A DNA stretch of 64,000 nucleotides from Raineya sp964654605 (GCA_964654605.1 CAZZLW010000036.1:1-64000), one strand, 5' to 3'. Shown: positions 26,301 to 34,992, counted from the first letter of the stretch. Numbers and translations are program-made. The notes: generated by a model not told the origin, from the sequence alone.

Positions 26301-26778
26301 CTTCCAAGCCACGAGATAGGGTAGGCAAAGCGTTGATTTCTTCGGTAGAAATATTGGTGGAAGCTCCTGTGCGAGAAGCATCAAAGATTTTATCTTTTAC
26401 TGCAACCACTTCAATAGCGGCAATTTCTTCGCTATCTTCGGGGGCAATAAAATTAAGTTTGAGGGTTTGCCCGAGTTGTAAATTGATTCCCTCTTGTTTT
26501 TGGGTTTTGTAGCCAACGGCTTCTACGGTGATAGTATAAGGACCGCCTGTTTTCATATTGGGAATGAAAAATTCGCCATCTTCATTGCTGGCGGCTCCGT
26601 AGCGTGTGCCTGTGGGCTGGTGAATGGCAATGATAGTTGCTCCAATCACGGGTTGTTTTTTGTTGTCGCGTACAGTTCCTTCTAAGGAAGCTGTTGTAAT
26701 ACCTTGTGCATTGCCACGAAAGCTATACAACGCCCAAAGTACAAACACAAGTGAGTAGCGTAAAATTTTTGACATCAT
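23383..26778 (-). CDS. Oar-like TonB-dependent outer-membrane receptor
   Basis: A 1131-residue outer-membrane protein. ATGs at 26778 and 26775 both precede a signal peptide ending RGNAQ. An N-terminal CarboxypepD_reg domain (about 30-110, SLEGTVRDNKKQPVIGATI through VEAVGYKTQ) is followed by a plug domain (AVKDKIFDASRTGASTNISTEEINALPTLSR, then IKEIQVVLAPYDVRQSGFVGGGVNAVTRSGTN). The rest is a long beta barrel with many aromatic strand ends, finishing in QAQFGLRYTF with terminal Phe. The layout matches the Oar subgroup, whose members transport or process peptides or support outer-membrane biogenesis in Myxococcus and Bacteroidetes. No SusD partner is adjacent, so it is not a typical SusCD glycan system. 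Confidence 0.92.
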   Translation of the reverse strand: MMSKILRYSLVFVLWALYSFRGNAQGITTASLEGTVRDNKKQPVIGATIIAIHQPTGTRYGAASNEDGEFFIPNMKTGGPYTITVEAVGYKTQKQEGINLQLGQTLKLNFIAPEDSEEIAAIEVVAVKDKIFDASRTGASTNISTEEINALPTLSRGLEDFVRLTPQFSAQANGGLSFAGQNNRYNNVMIDGAVNNDVFGLNDRGTPGGRTGSQPISLDAIKEIQVVLAPYDVRQSGFVGGGVNAVTRSGTNTLEGSVYAFIKSQDLVGNRVAENQITITNFRDNQYGFRVGGPIMKDKLFFFVNGEVGRRTEPNLFNLDFYARNDQGRLQKILDDLNTIRRLHIENFNYDPGDPLRNYDNIQNNNKIFVRFDYNLNDKHTITLRHNFINAFSQEIFRGSSTFSFPNSGTRITNTTNTTVLEVQSRFNNKLSNEFRLGYTNIYDIRKNEERDFPSMRVNVSDLGTVITGTDRIAGANSLRQNLIEITNHLTWFKGKHKFLLGTRNEIYQFDNLFIQAVAGEWTFNSILAPRDPVTGQIDTSVPNFSLESGIPTAYLKNYSRTSNPRESAKWSAVQLGLYLQDEWNANDRLRLTLGLRGDLPLMLGTVSRNRLFEEKFGVRNDLTPTPRVLWSPRIGFNWDAQGNGKTQVRGGIGIFAGRPPFVWLSNQYSNSGIDFGQANIQDQAQLNAIFAGLTLAQRNQILSDPNYLPPGAGGQSGTSVVNLTNPDLRLPQVFRTSLGVDQKLPIWDIIGTAEFIYTYTMNDMFFRNINLVGQQGVLNNEGRPVFGTFGQGPRLLDPTNFTGAFVLENVQGGTQYSITAQLRKNTKDFFGNLAYTHSMARDALSATNSVAASNFNNNIVGANSPNTPVFAENAFNVRHRVIGAFGYTYNWNEYGTSQIALFYNGQSGNNHSFIVQAATGGINDINLDGIPNNDLIYIPRNASEIQLETFTREGVDVSRFGFTDANGNLITTASYTISPQQQWEGFNAFIEGEKSLKNRRGKFAERNGAVAPWNHRFDLRFTHTINAPSKKAKHQIQITWDIINIGNLLNRNWGVFQFGRTNPLQAVRYDELTGNIVYRFNADVEAVSASQDPVTKRVTIDEAKVGFNKYLNSNSTRSVWQAQFGLRYTF

Positions 26779-26880
26779 ACAACACAATTTGGTGAATTTC
26801 GGCGTAAAGTTAGTAAATTCTACCTTACCCCAATACCAAAGTGTATTAAATTAAGATTAACAAAACGTAATTGTTGCAGT

Positions 26881-26915
26881 AGGAAATTGGAAAAAAGAAG
26901 TAGAAAACAGGATTT
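26881..26915 (+). repeat. Partial copy of the 12.9/16.1 kb repeat
   Basis: The segment resembles the first third of repeat copies A and B (AGGAAAT..., GAAGTAG, then AAACAGGATTT), but the microORF part is absent. The similarity is short and purine-rich, so it is only suggestive. Confidence 0.35.
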
Positions 26916-26932
26916 CGTATAGTCGCTCCTTA

Positions 26933-29320
26933 TCAACCTGCTTGCAAAAATTTATTAGGATTGATAAAGACCCTTGCAAAGGCTTGTACAAAAAGAGGAA
27001 TAACAGAAATAACGAAAGTGAGTAAAAAAGCCCCTACAAATACATCTACCGAAGTTTGGGTAGTATAGGCAAAGTTTCTAAGCCACAAACGGATAACATA
27101 CTCGCCCAAAGGAATAGCTATCAGAGCCGAAAGCAGTAACAACTGGATAAAATCTTTGGAAAGCAAACGCACCAAGTGCCAACGACTTGCTCCCAATACC
27201 TTACGGATAGCAATTTCTTTCAGACGCAGTTCCGAAATAAAAAGTGAAAGTCCAAATAATCCCAAAGAGGCTACCATCGCCACCAAAAATGAAAAATATA
27301 CTAAAATTTGAGCCAATTTCTCTTCATTTAGATAATGCTTACGATAATTTTCGTTCAGAAAAAAGTAGCTGAGCGGCTCAGTAGGCAAGATTTCTTGCCA
27401 AGTTTTTTGTAAATATGCCAATACTTCTTCGCGGTGTTTGGGCGATACACTCAAAAACAAATTCCCAATTCGGTTGCTCAATACTAAAACCAAAGGCGAA
27501 ATTTTTTTGTGCAAAGAACTAATATGAAAATTTTTTACAACCCCAATCACTTCCCCAATTACACTTGGGTTGCCATTTTCATCACGACTGATAACAAAAT
27601 TTTTCCCAATCGGATTTTGCCAATTCATATAGTTTGCCGCCGCTTCGTTGATAATCAGGGCGACATTGGCAGTGCTGTCTCTTTCATCAAATTTACGTCC
27701 TTGTACTATTTCCAAGCCCATTACGTCAATAAAATCTTTATTTACCGACATTCTGCCCATTACTACTTCTACGAGTTTGCCTTCGTTTTCTACTTCAAAA
27801 CGAAACTGCGAAATCAGATTTGTGCCAATAATTTCCGCAGAGTTAGCTATTTTGAACACATCAGGGCTTTGCATTAGGGCTTGTTTGAGCGTATCCAGTT
27901 TTTCTAAAACTTCTTCACTTTTTGGTAATCTTAAAACTAAAACTCTTTGGTTATCAAAGCCTAAATCTTTGGTTTTTACAAAATTTAGTTGGCGAATAAC
28001 CATTATCGTTAGGGCAAGAATTACAATGGTAATGGTAAATTGCATTACCAAAAGTGTTTTGCGAAAAGATATGCGATAGGTGTGTTTGGGTAAAATATTT
28101 TTCAAGCCGTTCAGAATGGGAATATCTACCAAATAAAACACAGGATACACTCCTGAAAGTAAAATCATTAGCAGAAAGGTAATGACCCAAAACAGCATAA
28201 ACCCGCTTCCAAAGATAGAACGCAATGCCAAAGGCGTTTGAAGAATTTGGCTAAAATAAGGCAAAGCAAGTTCTGTAAGCATCAGCGATACCAAAAAGGC
28301 AAGAAACATCAGAATAAGTGTTTCTACAAGCAATTGAATTAGGAGTTCTTGGCGGCTTTCGCCAAAAACTTTGCGAATAGCAAATTCTCGTATGCGTTGC
28401 GTTGAGCGTACAGCATTAAGATTGACAAAGTTGATGCAAGCCACTACTATCATTAGTAAGGCAGTGGCTAAAAAAATGAAAAGATAATTTTTGTTAGCAT
28501 TGGGGTAGATTTCTGCTTCCAATTTAGAATTTAAATAAATATCTCTCACATTTTGCACAATGGGTTTGAGAAACAAGTCTTCGTTGGGGAAATAGCGTTT
28601 CAGATAACCTTGATAATACCATTCCCATTTTTGGGCAATAAAAGAAGGCTTTTGACTGCAAGTAAAATACGTATAAACCCAAGAATTTTGCACAAACTTG
28701 TCTTCATAGTTCCAAGAAATAAGAGCTTTGAAAGGGAAATGTGAAGTTTCTTGTTTAGCTATCACCGCTTTTACCAAGTACTCACCATCATAAGTAAAAG
28801 CATTGGTTGTGCGTAGTTGCAAGGTTTTCCCGATAGGATTTTCCGAACCAAAAATTTCTTGGGCTAAATCTTGGGTGAGGATAATTTCTTTGCTTTCGGG
28901 CTTGCGAAAAATATTACTAACCGAACCTTGCAATACTTGGCAGTCAAACACCTTGAAAAACAGACTATCAGCGAAGAACACGTCTGTATAAAAATTGCTA
29001 TTCCCCAAATAATCAATGATAGTGCCTTCGGTAGGCAAAATTTTGGTAATATGTTTTATTTGTGGAAAAGCTCGGTGCAGGGTAGGGGCGATGTGCGGCT
29101 CAGCAGCGGCAATACGGCGGTATTCATTACCCGACTTGTAGCGAATAGCCAGTCGGTAAATATCTTTTTGCCAGTGCTTATCAAAAGAAAACTGATTATC
29201 TAAATATAGCAAAATCAGCAATGCAATTGCCATACCCAAAGCCACCCCGATAACATTGATAAGCACATACAGCGGTTTGGCAAGTAGCAAGCGATAAGAT
29301 ATGAGCAAAGCATTTAACAT
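26933..29320 (-). CDS. FtsX/MacB-type ABC transporter permease
   Basis: A 795-residue inner-membrane permease with two copies of the MacB periplasmic core plus FtsX unit. The first TM helix is near 17-39. A periplasmic domain follows to about 270, then three helices (about 280-400), a second anchor helix (about 425-447, TLLVMQFTITIVILALTIMV), a second periplasmic domain (about 450-655), and three final helices. The motif REFAIRKVFGESR (about 315) and its second copy LKEIAIRKVLGASR (about 695) are the cytoplasmic coupling helices. Proteins of this sort export lipopeptides, antibiotics or lipoproteins. The ATPase is not adjacent; one candidate is the LolD-like gene at 39480. It follows the WG-repeat gene by 13 bases. 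Confidence 0.92.
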   Translation of the reverse strand: MLNALLISYRLLLAKPLYVLINVIGVALGMAIALLILLYLDNQFSFDKHWQKDIYRLAIRYKSGNEYRRIAAAEPHIAPTLHRAFPQIKHITKILPTEGTIIDYLGNSNFYTDVFFADSLFFKVFDCQVLQGSVSNIFRKPESKEIILTQDLAQEIFGSENPIGKTLQLRTTNAFTYDGEYLVKAVIAKQETSHFPFKALISWNYEDKFVQNSWVYTYFTCSQKPSFIAQKWEWYYQGYLKRYFPNEDLFLKPIVQNVRDIYLNSKLEAEIYPNANKNYLFIFLATALLMIVVACINFVNLNAVRSTQRIREFAIRKVFGESRQELLIQLLVETLILMFLAFLVSLMLTELALPYFSQILQTPLALRSIFGSGFMLFWVITFLLMILLSGVYPVFYLVDIPILNGLKNILPKHTYRISFRKTLLVMQFTITIVILALTIMVIRQLNFVKTKDLGFDNQRVLVLRLPKSEEVLEKLDTLKQALMQSPDVFKIANSAEIIGTNLISQFRFEVENEGKLVEVVMGRMSVNKDFIDVMGLEIVQGRKFDERDSTANVALIINEAAANYMNWQNPIGKNFVISRDENGNPSVIGEVIGVVKNFHISSLHKKISPLVLVLSNRIGNLFLSVSPKHREEVLAYLQKTWQEILPTEPLSYFFLNENYRKHYLNEEKLAQILVYFSFLVAMVASLGLFGLSLFISELRLKEIAIRKVLGASRWHLVRLLSKDFIQLLLLSALIAIPLGEYVIRLWLRNFAYTTQTSVDVFVGAFLLTFVISVIPLFVQAFARVFINPNKFLQAG

Positions 29321-29333
29321 TTACACGCAAATT

Positions 29334-30863
29334 CTACCTTCTACGTCTAATCCTTCTTGGAGGGTTATTTTGGGGTGAATTATTGTTTTGAGGTTGTTGA
29401 TTATTTAATTCCTTCTCCTCTTTTCCGAACTCTTTGATTTTTGCAGTAGGAATGATTTTATTTTCTGTGGGTCTCCAGAAAAAGGCTTTATCTTCGTTTT
29501 CCAAATAAAAAGTGCCTTCGGGCTGATTTTCGGCAAAGGGCTTCATCACTCTTTGGCTATCTACGATGGTCATATACAAGCGTTTGCCGTCTTCTATGCG
29601 GGTATGCGGAGGAATAAGCCAAACTTTTTGTGTGGCTTTATCAATAAGCATTTTTTTGAGCAAAGTTTGAGCATACCAATATTTTTCGTTGAAATTTTGA
29701 ATTTTCTCGTATTCGTTTTTGAGATAAGGCAATATTTTTTCACCTTCCAAAATCACAATTTTTTGTTTTTTCTTTTGTGTGAGCCTGATGTAAAAAGGTT
29801 TTTCAAAACTTAAAATATCTACTGCCTCGTAAGAAAAAGGCAAGATGTTTTTCTCCTCATAACTTACTATTCCGTGCAGAGTATCTTTTTGCACGGCAAA
29901 AACATTTGCATCTTTCCAGTAGCGAATATCTTGGTAAAGATGTGAAAGAATTTGCTTGCCTTCATAATTGTACGCTCCCCATTGAGCGTTTTTCATAGCT
30001 AAAATGAAATCTCTGTATAGGAAAGAAATTCTTTGAAATTCTGTGGGTAAAATGACTTTGCCTTGGTTATCAAAAATTCCGAAAAGCCCATCTTTGAGTA
30101 CCTCAAACAAAATTTTATTTTGTTGGTTGGGTATTTGCCGAATATCCTCAAAAATAATGGGCAAAATAACTTTGAAATCAGTAGGGTTAAGCAAGCCCTT
30201 TTTCCCCTGACGTTCAACCACTAAATATGCTATACGTTTGCGGGTGCTATCTTCTTTGGTAGTAACTTTCAGCAAACGATGTTTGTCGTACTCTTCTGAA
30301 AATTGTTTGGTTAGTACATTGTAGAATTTGACTTTCTTATCTTTTTGTGCATAAAAAACGTCTAATTCCTCGTTGGCAATGCCTATTCTTTCGTATGCAG
30401 TAGGCAAAATTTCGTTGAAAGAGCTATTTTCATTCCACCACAAGCCCCACATTTTATCTTTTACAACCAAAAATATTTTCTGATTGTAAGGTTCAAAATC
30501 TGAAAAGGCAGGAGTGATTTTCTCGCCTTTGTCGTTCAAGATAAATTTTTCTTTTCCTGTTTTAGCTAAAATCCAAAGCGTTTGTGCTTTTTTGAGTTGG
30601 AATAAGGTATCGTAGGTAGGTTTTACAAGCCATTTGCCTCTGGCATCAATTACGCCCCATTGTCCTGATTGTCTTGCGAAGGCTCTTTCTGCCGAAATCA
30701 TTTTACCAAAAGGCATTACTTCCTGAAAAGTGGGTTTGATGGCAAATTTTTTACTACCTTCTTTCACAAAGCCCCATTTGCCTTTCTTTTCAGCAGGGAT
30801 AAGATTTTGAGAAAATCCGTGCAAAGCACCAGTTAAAAACAAAAGTCCTAATAGCTTTTTCAT
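29334..30863 (-). CDS. Secreted WG-repeat protein
   Basis: A 509-residue exported protein: the signal peptide MKKLLGLLFLTGALHGFSQ is followed by about ten WG-type beta repeats, for example KKGKWGFVKEG, SGQWGVIDARGKW, KDKMWGLWW, KKGLLN, KDGLFGIFDNQGKV and NAQWGAYNYEGKQIL. The C-terminus is low in complexity (about 475-509, Asn/Gln/Pro then Arg-rich). WG repeats form beta-propeller-like scaffolds with unknown ligands and are common in Bacteroidetes. The FtsX-type permease gene starts 13 bases downstream, so the two products probably act together at the envelope. Confidence 0.87.
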   Translation of the reverse strand: MKKLLGLLFLTGALHGFSQNLIPAEKKGKWGFVKEGSKKFAIKPTFQEVMPFGKMISAERAFARQSGQWGVIDARGKWLVKPTYDTLFQLKKAQTLWILAKTGKEKFILNDKGEKITPAFSDFEPYNQKIFLVVKDKMWGLWWNENSSFNEILPTAYERIGIANEELDVFYAQKDKKVKFYNVLTKQFSEEYDKHRLLKVTTKEDSTRKRIAYLVVERQGKKGLLNPTDFKVILPIIFEDIRQIPNQQNKILFEVLKDGLFGIFDNQGKVILPTEFQRISFLYRDFILAMKNAQWGAYNYEGKQILSHLYQDIRYWKDANVFAVQKDTLHGIVSYEEKNILPFSYEAVDILSFEKPFYIRLTQKKKQKIVILEGEKILPYLKNEYEKIQNFNEKYWYAQTLLKKMLIDKATQKVWLIPPHTRIEDGKRLYMTIVDSQRVMKPFAENQPEGTFYLENEDKAFFWRPTENKIIPTAKIKEFGKEEKELNNQQPQNNNSPQNNPPRRIRRRR

Positions 30864-30904
30864 TGAAAAATACGTTTTCAGAGCTTCAAATTTAGGAAAA
30901 AACT

Positions 30905-32173
30905 TTATTGTTTTTCTAGCACAAGCAAAAATTCGGATTTCATACCTTCGGGGTTTTTATTGTTACGGGCTTTGAAAAGCTGACGACTTTGAATACGATC
31001 TTCATAAATACCCTTCAAAATACAATTTTTTTCCTCAAAGTATTCTAAAAAAATTCGCCAAGTTTCTACTTCAATGCCGTCTATTTTAGGATTTCCAACA
31101 AAAATACAGGCTTTCCTCCCCTTTTTAAGTTTGGCAATGCAATTTTCTAAGGCTTTGCAGGTAAAAAAGAAATAAGCCTCTAAAATTTGCAGTAGTTTAG
31201 GATTAGTAATTTTAGGACGCAACAAGTCAAGTGTAGGAGTATGAACCAAAGAATGTGCTTTGCGATAAGGAATTTCCATTTGGGAAATGTGCTTAACTTC
31301 AGCCTCACTATAACCTAACCAATATAAATCCAACTTGAAAGTTCGGATATATTCTTGTGCCTGCAAGTAAGGTGGAGAGGTAATAAGACAATCTATTTCT
31401 TGTGAAGTTTGAAAGGAAGCACTATCTACTCCACCAAAATACAAGATTTGATGTTTATTTTGTCTTATTTTTGCAAATGTCTCGTTGATAGCTACTAAAA
31501 TTTCGGAAGCAATATTAAGCAGCATTTCCTGCATTTGCTTTTGCCAATTTTCTTGCAAAATTTTTTCAATGAAAGCTCTTTTTTGTTTTGAACGAAACAA
31601 CTTGGGCGTTTTGTGTTCGGCGTAAGAAAAATATTTGCTCACTTTGAGCAAGGCAGCTGCAATAATTTCAGCATACATATCTTGGGGTAAGGATTTTTGT
31701 CCTCCCCAGTATTTTTGAAGTAAATTCAGCATTTCAATAGGATACCAATAGGCAAGGTTAGACCATTGAGGCTTAAAAATTTCTTTACTTTGTAAAACAA
31801 AGTTTAATTTTTCTTGTAAAACTGAATATTTGAGCTTCTCTTGAATTTTTGGAATTTTAAGTGGAATGATATGATTGAGCAAATAGTTTAGGTCTATGGC
31901 AATGCAATTTCTTTCCAGAAGATTTGCTTCTAAGGCAACCGTACCACTTCCTGCGAAAGGATCTATTATCCAATCGTTTTTTTGTGTAAATTTTTGCACA
32001 CAAAAACGAACTACTTGTGGAATAAATTTGGCAGGATAGTAATAAATGCCGTGTGTTAAGTAGTTTGTATTTGAAATTTCAGGCACTAATTCTCTGAAAG
32101 AAACTAAAAGCGGGCTTCTTTTTTCAACAAAATCTGAATGCTCAAAAGTTGCGAATAAGTTGTAATTTGTCAT
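30905..32173 (-). CDS. Site-specific DNA methyltransferase (N4-cytosine type)
   Basis: The modification enzyme of a restriction-modification pair, transferring methyl from S-adenosylmethionine to DNA. Motif I, DPFAGSGT at residues 71-78, binds AdoMet. Motif X, HGIYYYPAKFIPQ, precedes it at about 41-53. The catalytic motif IV is SPPY at 266-269, the variant usual for N4-cytosine methylases, although some N6-adenine enzymes share it. The order X-I-(target recognition)-IV is the alpha-like arrangement, unlike the beta class in which SPPY comes first. The 422 residues include about 190 residues between motifs, enough for the target recognition domain. The start overlaps the endonuclease gene by 32 bp. 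Recognition sequence unknown. Confidence 0.9.
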   Translation of the reverse strand: MTNYNLFATFEHSDFVEKRSPLLVSFRELVPEISNTNYLTHGIYYYPAKFIPQVVRFCVQKFTQKNDWIIDPFAGSGTVALEANLLERNCIAIDLNYLLNHIIPLKIPKIQEKLKYSVLQEKLNFVLQSKEIFKPQWSNLAYWYPIEMLNLLQKYWGGQKSLPQDMYAEIIAAALLKVSKYFSYAEHKTPKLFRSKQKRAFIEKILQENWQKQMQEMLLNIASEILVAINETFAKIRQNKHQILYFGGVDSASFQTSQEIDCLITSPPYLQAQEYIRTFKLDLYWLGYSEAEVKHISQMEIPYRKAHSLVHTPTLDLLRPKITNPKLLQILEAYFFFTCKALENCIAKLKKGRKACIFVGNPKIDGIEVETWRIFLEYFEEKNCILKGIYEDRIQSRQLFKARNNKNPEGMKSEFLLVLEKQ

Positions 32174-33281
32174 TTACGTATTGATGAATTGTGTACAAAA
32201 AAACTAAATCTCTTATGTAATGAGCTTTTTCGGCGATACTACCAAAAGGCAAGCTATTTTCATTCCAGGTAGGTAAAATTTGGTTAGTAAATTGAGTTGC
32301 TGAATGGTAGATATTTTCATAAGAACTGATATTTGGCTGAAAATTGAACTTTTGTATTTTTTCTTTCAAAATATTTATATTAGAAACATTTTGAATATGT
32401 TGTAATTCCAATTCTAAATTAGCTATTGATACAGCAATCCATAAATCGTCCCAATTTTCAATCGTACCCACTATATTTTGTATACCTCTCAAAATAGCTT
32501 CATCTTGGCTTTCCGACCATTCAAAAATAGCCCTACTAATTGCATTTGTACCATATGCTAATTGAAGCATAAGTGTATCGTTGAAATGATATATTTGCTC
32601 AATTTGCTTTTTGAATAAGGTTTCATCGGAGATAAAATCTTTTAGAGAGCTGCAGAATTTTGTAATGGTGGAGTTTTTTTGGTTACTATCTCTTTCATCC
32701 CAAATACCGACAAGATACAATATTTTTATATTTGGCTTTTTATTAAGCCTGAGCATACTTCGTAATAGTTCAACCAAAGAGCCTTTGGCGGTTGTTCCGC
32801 CTGTATCATCTCTTGAACGAAGTTGAATTAGAATGATTTTTTTTCTATCAGGGCTTGCAGCCAGAGCATCTATATCTAACTTTTCAAGTTTTTCATCTAT
32901 GATAGCCTGCAAAATACTCAAACTTTCGTGTCCTTCTGTTACAATAGGACATTTTACATAATTTTTTAGTACGAAGCCTATAATTTTTTCTAAAACTTTG
33001 CCTTGTCTCGCTCTAATAGAACTATGAAAAAATTGGTGAAAAGCAAAAAGATGTGGATAGTGCTTTGCTAATCCGTATTCCTTAAATTTTTTTGCACTAC
33101 TAATCCCTGCTGTAAAATCTTTGATAGTATCTAATTTTGCTTGCAAATCACTAAACTTAGATGCAAAAAGATCATCAATAATATTTTTAGCAAGCCCAAG
33201 AGGACTTTGTAGAACCTCTTTTTTGAAGTTCTCTTCCTCGTTATGGTCTGATAGCAGCAAAAATGTTCGTTCTTGATACAT
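32142..33281 (-). CDS. Probable type II restriction endonuclease, unfamiliar family
   Basis: A 379-residue protein directly upstream of, and overlapping by 32 bp, the DNA methylase gene. The start is set at the ATG 33281, since the extension to 33350 runs back over the promoter. I do not recognise the family by name. A plausible PD-(D/E)xK nuclease core is visible: RQGKVLEKIIGF (Glu98 on the first helix), LDIDAL (Asp136/Asp138) and IILIQLRSRDDTGG, where Gln153-x-Arg155 would replace the usual ExK. The GGTTAKGS loop (161-168) after it is striking and highly polar. The function is inferred from position plus this pattern. It is transcribed from a consensus promoter at 33302-33332. Confidence 0.72.
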   Translation of the reverse strand: MYQERTFLLLSDHNEEENFKKEVLQSPLGLAKNIIDDLFASKFSDLQAKLDTIKDFTAGISSAKKFKEYGLAKHYPHLFAFHQFFHSSIRARQGKVLEKIIGFVLKNYVKCPIVTEGHESLSILQAIIDEKLEKLDIDALAASPDRKKIILIQLRSRDDTGGTTAKGSLVELLRSMLRLNKKPNIKILYLVGIWDERDSNQKNSTITKFCSSLKDFISDETLFKKQIEQIYHFNDTLMLQLAYGTNAISRAIFEWSESQDEAILRGIQNIVGTIENWDDLWIAVSIANLELELQHIQNVSNINILKEKIQKFNFQPNISSYENIYHSATQFTNQILPTWNENSLPFGSIAEKAHYIRDLVFLYTIHQYVNDKLQLIRNF

Positions 33282-33301
33282 ATTTATTGTGTGTGTATTT
33301 G

Positions 33302-33353
33302 CAAAGTTATGCAATTTTATGCCTTGTACAAAACGCAAATTTTTGTACATTTG
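33302..33353. promoter_or_regulatory. Interleaved divergent promoters: restriction-modification operon and cdaR-like gene
   Basis: Minus strand: TTTG (33329-33332), 19 bases, TAACTTTG (33302-33309), a perfect consensus for the endonuclease gene. Plus strand: TTG (33324-33326), 19 bases, TACATTTG (33346-33353) for the YbbR-like gene. The two -33 boxes nearly coincide, so polymerases on the two strands would compete. Confidence 0.65.
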
Positions 33354-33369
33354 TAAAAATAATGTTCTG

Positions 33370-34347
33370 ATGCAGTTTTTCAGGAATTTACTTCATTGGC
33401 TCAAGGAAATACTGATTGGTGAAAACCAAAGTAATTTCAGGGCTATGGTTTTGAGTTTGTTTTTTGCTTTGCTTTTCTGGCTCTTTTACCAACTCAATAG
33501 CGAACAGACTTACTCGCTGGTGTATCCTGTACGCCTGCAATATGCCAATGGCACAAATGCCGACACTTTTCAACGTAAGGTCTTTGTAACGCTTTCGGGA
33601 ACAGGCTGGAAAATTGCCCGAGAAATTTTTGCCAACGACAAAGAAAAACTGCTCTATTATCAAATGCCTGCTACTCAAAGTCATAACTACGTTCTTTCGG
33701 GTAGCTTGCGTAATACGCTTGCTGGCAAACTGGATAAAGACCTGAAAATTTTGGAAATCAAAAATGATACTTTTTTTGTCAATAACAATCGGAATGTACG
33801 AAAAACGGTACGCTTATATTTGCGTAAAGAGAGTATTAGCAAACAGCTTCGCGATGGCTATCGCATCGTAAGTCCTATTTATATCAATCCGCCAGTAGTT
33901 ACTTTTGAAGGAAGTGTGGAAAAAATTAACCAATTGCCCGACTCCCTGCCCCTCACCATTCGTGAAGGTAGTATCCGAAAAAATTTTGATAAACTCGTGA
34001 GCCTTTCAGCTTGGGAAAGTCCTAATCTCAAAGCCTTACAGCCCAATGTAAAAGTGAGTTTTGAAGTAGAGCGATTTTTTACAAGAAAACTTCGTTTTGA
34101 TGTAGAAAAAATAAATTTTCCTGAAAATGTAGATTTAGTTCAGAAAAGGGCTGAGGTACTATGTATTTTCAAGGCAAGTATGGAAAAAGAAATAGATTTG
34201 CAAGATTTTAGCATTATTGCAGACTTTAAGAAGTTTCACCCCGAAGATTCTACCATTACACTGCAATTAGAGCATATTCCCCAAGGTATTGAAAGTGCCG
34301 AAATAACCAATCCACATTACAAAGTAAAAACTATTCAGAAAAAATGA
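33370..34347 (+). CDS. CdaR/YbbR-like domain membrane protein
   Basis: A 325-residue protein with one N-terminal transmembrane helix (AMVLSLFFALLFWLFYQL, about 25-42) and an extracytoplasmic part with YbbR-like beta domains. One is near 50-135 (YPVRLQYANGTNADTFQRKVFVTLSGTGW) and another near 165-215 (IVSPIYINPPVVTFEGSVEKINQLPDSLPL). In Firmicutes CdaR regulates the diadenylate cyclase CdaA; in Bacteroidetes such a gene typically precedes coaE, as here. The ATG at 33370 is used because the in-frame upstream extension crosses the promoter. The stop overlaps the coaE start in an ATGA. Confidence 0.8.
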   Translation: MQFFRNLLHWLKEILIGENQSNFRAMVLSLFFALLFWLFYQLNSEQTYSLVYPVRLQYANGTNADTFQRKVFVTLSGTGWKIAREIFANDKEKLLYYQMPATQSHNYVLSGSLRNTLAGKLDKDLKILEIKNDTFFVNNNRNVRKTVRLYLRKESISKQLRDGYRIVSPIYINPPVVTFEGSVEKINQLPDSLPLTIREGSIRKNFDKLVSLSAWESPNLKALQPNVKVSFEVERFFTRKLRFDVEKINFPENVDLVQKRAEVLCIFKASMEKEIDLQDFSIIADFKKFHPEDSTITLQLEHIPQGIESAEITNPHYKVKTIQKK

Positions 34348-34946
34348 CAAAACCCCTTCAAATTGGTATTACAGGAGGTATAGGTTCGGGTAAAAGCACC
34401 ATAGCTCGTATTTTTCAGGTTTTGGGTATTCCTGTTTATGATGCCGATTCGCGTGCCAAAGCTGTAATGGTTCAAAATGATAAGTTAAAAAAAGCAATCA
34501 TAGCAAATTTTGGCGAGAATGCCTATTTTGCAGATGGCTCTTTGAATAGACGTTTTTTGGCAGAGCAGGTGTTTTCGGATAGTGAAAAAACAAAACTTAT
34601 CAATAGTTTGGTGCATCCTGCCGTAGCCCAAGATTATGAGCAATGGCTTGCTGAGCAAGAAAATATGCCTTACATCATACGCGAAGCGGCTTTGATGATA
34701 GAATCGGGAGCGTATCGGTCATTGGATAAACTCATTGTGGTTACTGCCCCAGAGGAGTTACGCTTGCAACGCATACGCACCCGCGACCCCCAACGTAGCA
34801 AAGATGAAATTAGAGGTATTATGGCTAAACAAATGCCCGAAGAGGAAAAAATTAAATTTGCTGATTTTGTTATCTACAATGATGAAAAACAATCACTTAT
34901 AGAGCAAGTTTGGGATTTGCATCAAAATTTTTTACAAAATTTTTGA
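34344..34946 (+). CDS. coaE: Dephospho-CoA kinase
   Basis: It phosphorylates the 3'-OH of dephospho-CoA, the last step of coenzyme A synthesis. The 200-residue length is normal. Walker A is GITGGIGSGKSTIA at the N-terminus, followed by the VYDADSRAK motif, the VHPAV segment, the EAALMIESGAY lid region and RIRTRDPQRSKDEI. It is translationally coupled to the YbbR-like gene by an ATGA overlap; rpoN follows after 46 bp. Confidence 0.97.
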   Translation: MTKPLQIGITGGIGSGKSTIARIFQVLGIPVYDADSRAKAVMVQNDKLKKAIIANFGENAYFADGSLNRRFLAEQVFSDSEKTKLINSLVHPAVAQDYEQWLAEQENMPYIIREAALMIESGAYRSLDKLIVVTAPEELRLQRIRTRDPQRSKDEIRGIMAKQMPEEEKIKFADFVIYNDEKQSLIEQVWDLHQNFLQNF

Positions 34947-34992
34947 GTTTGGCAAAATTATTGCTACATTGCAGGACTTAATTTATTAGTCT

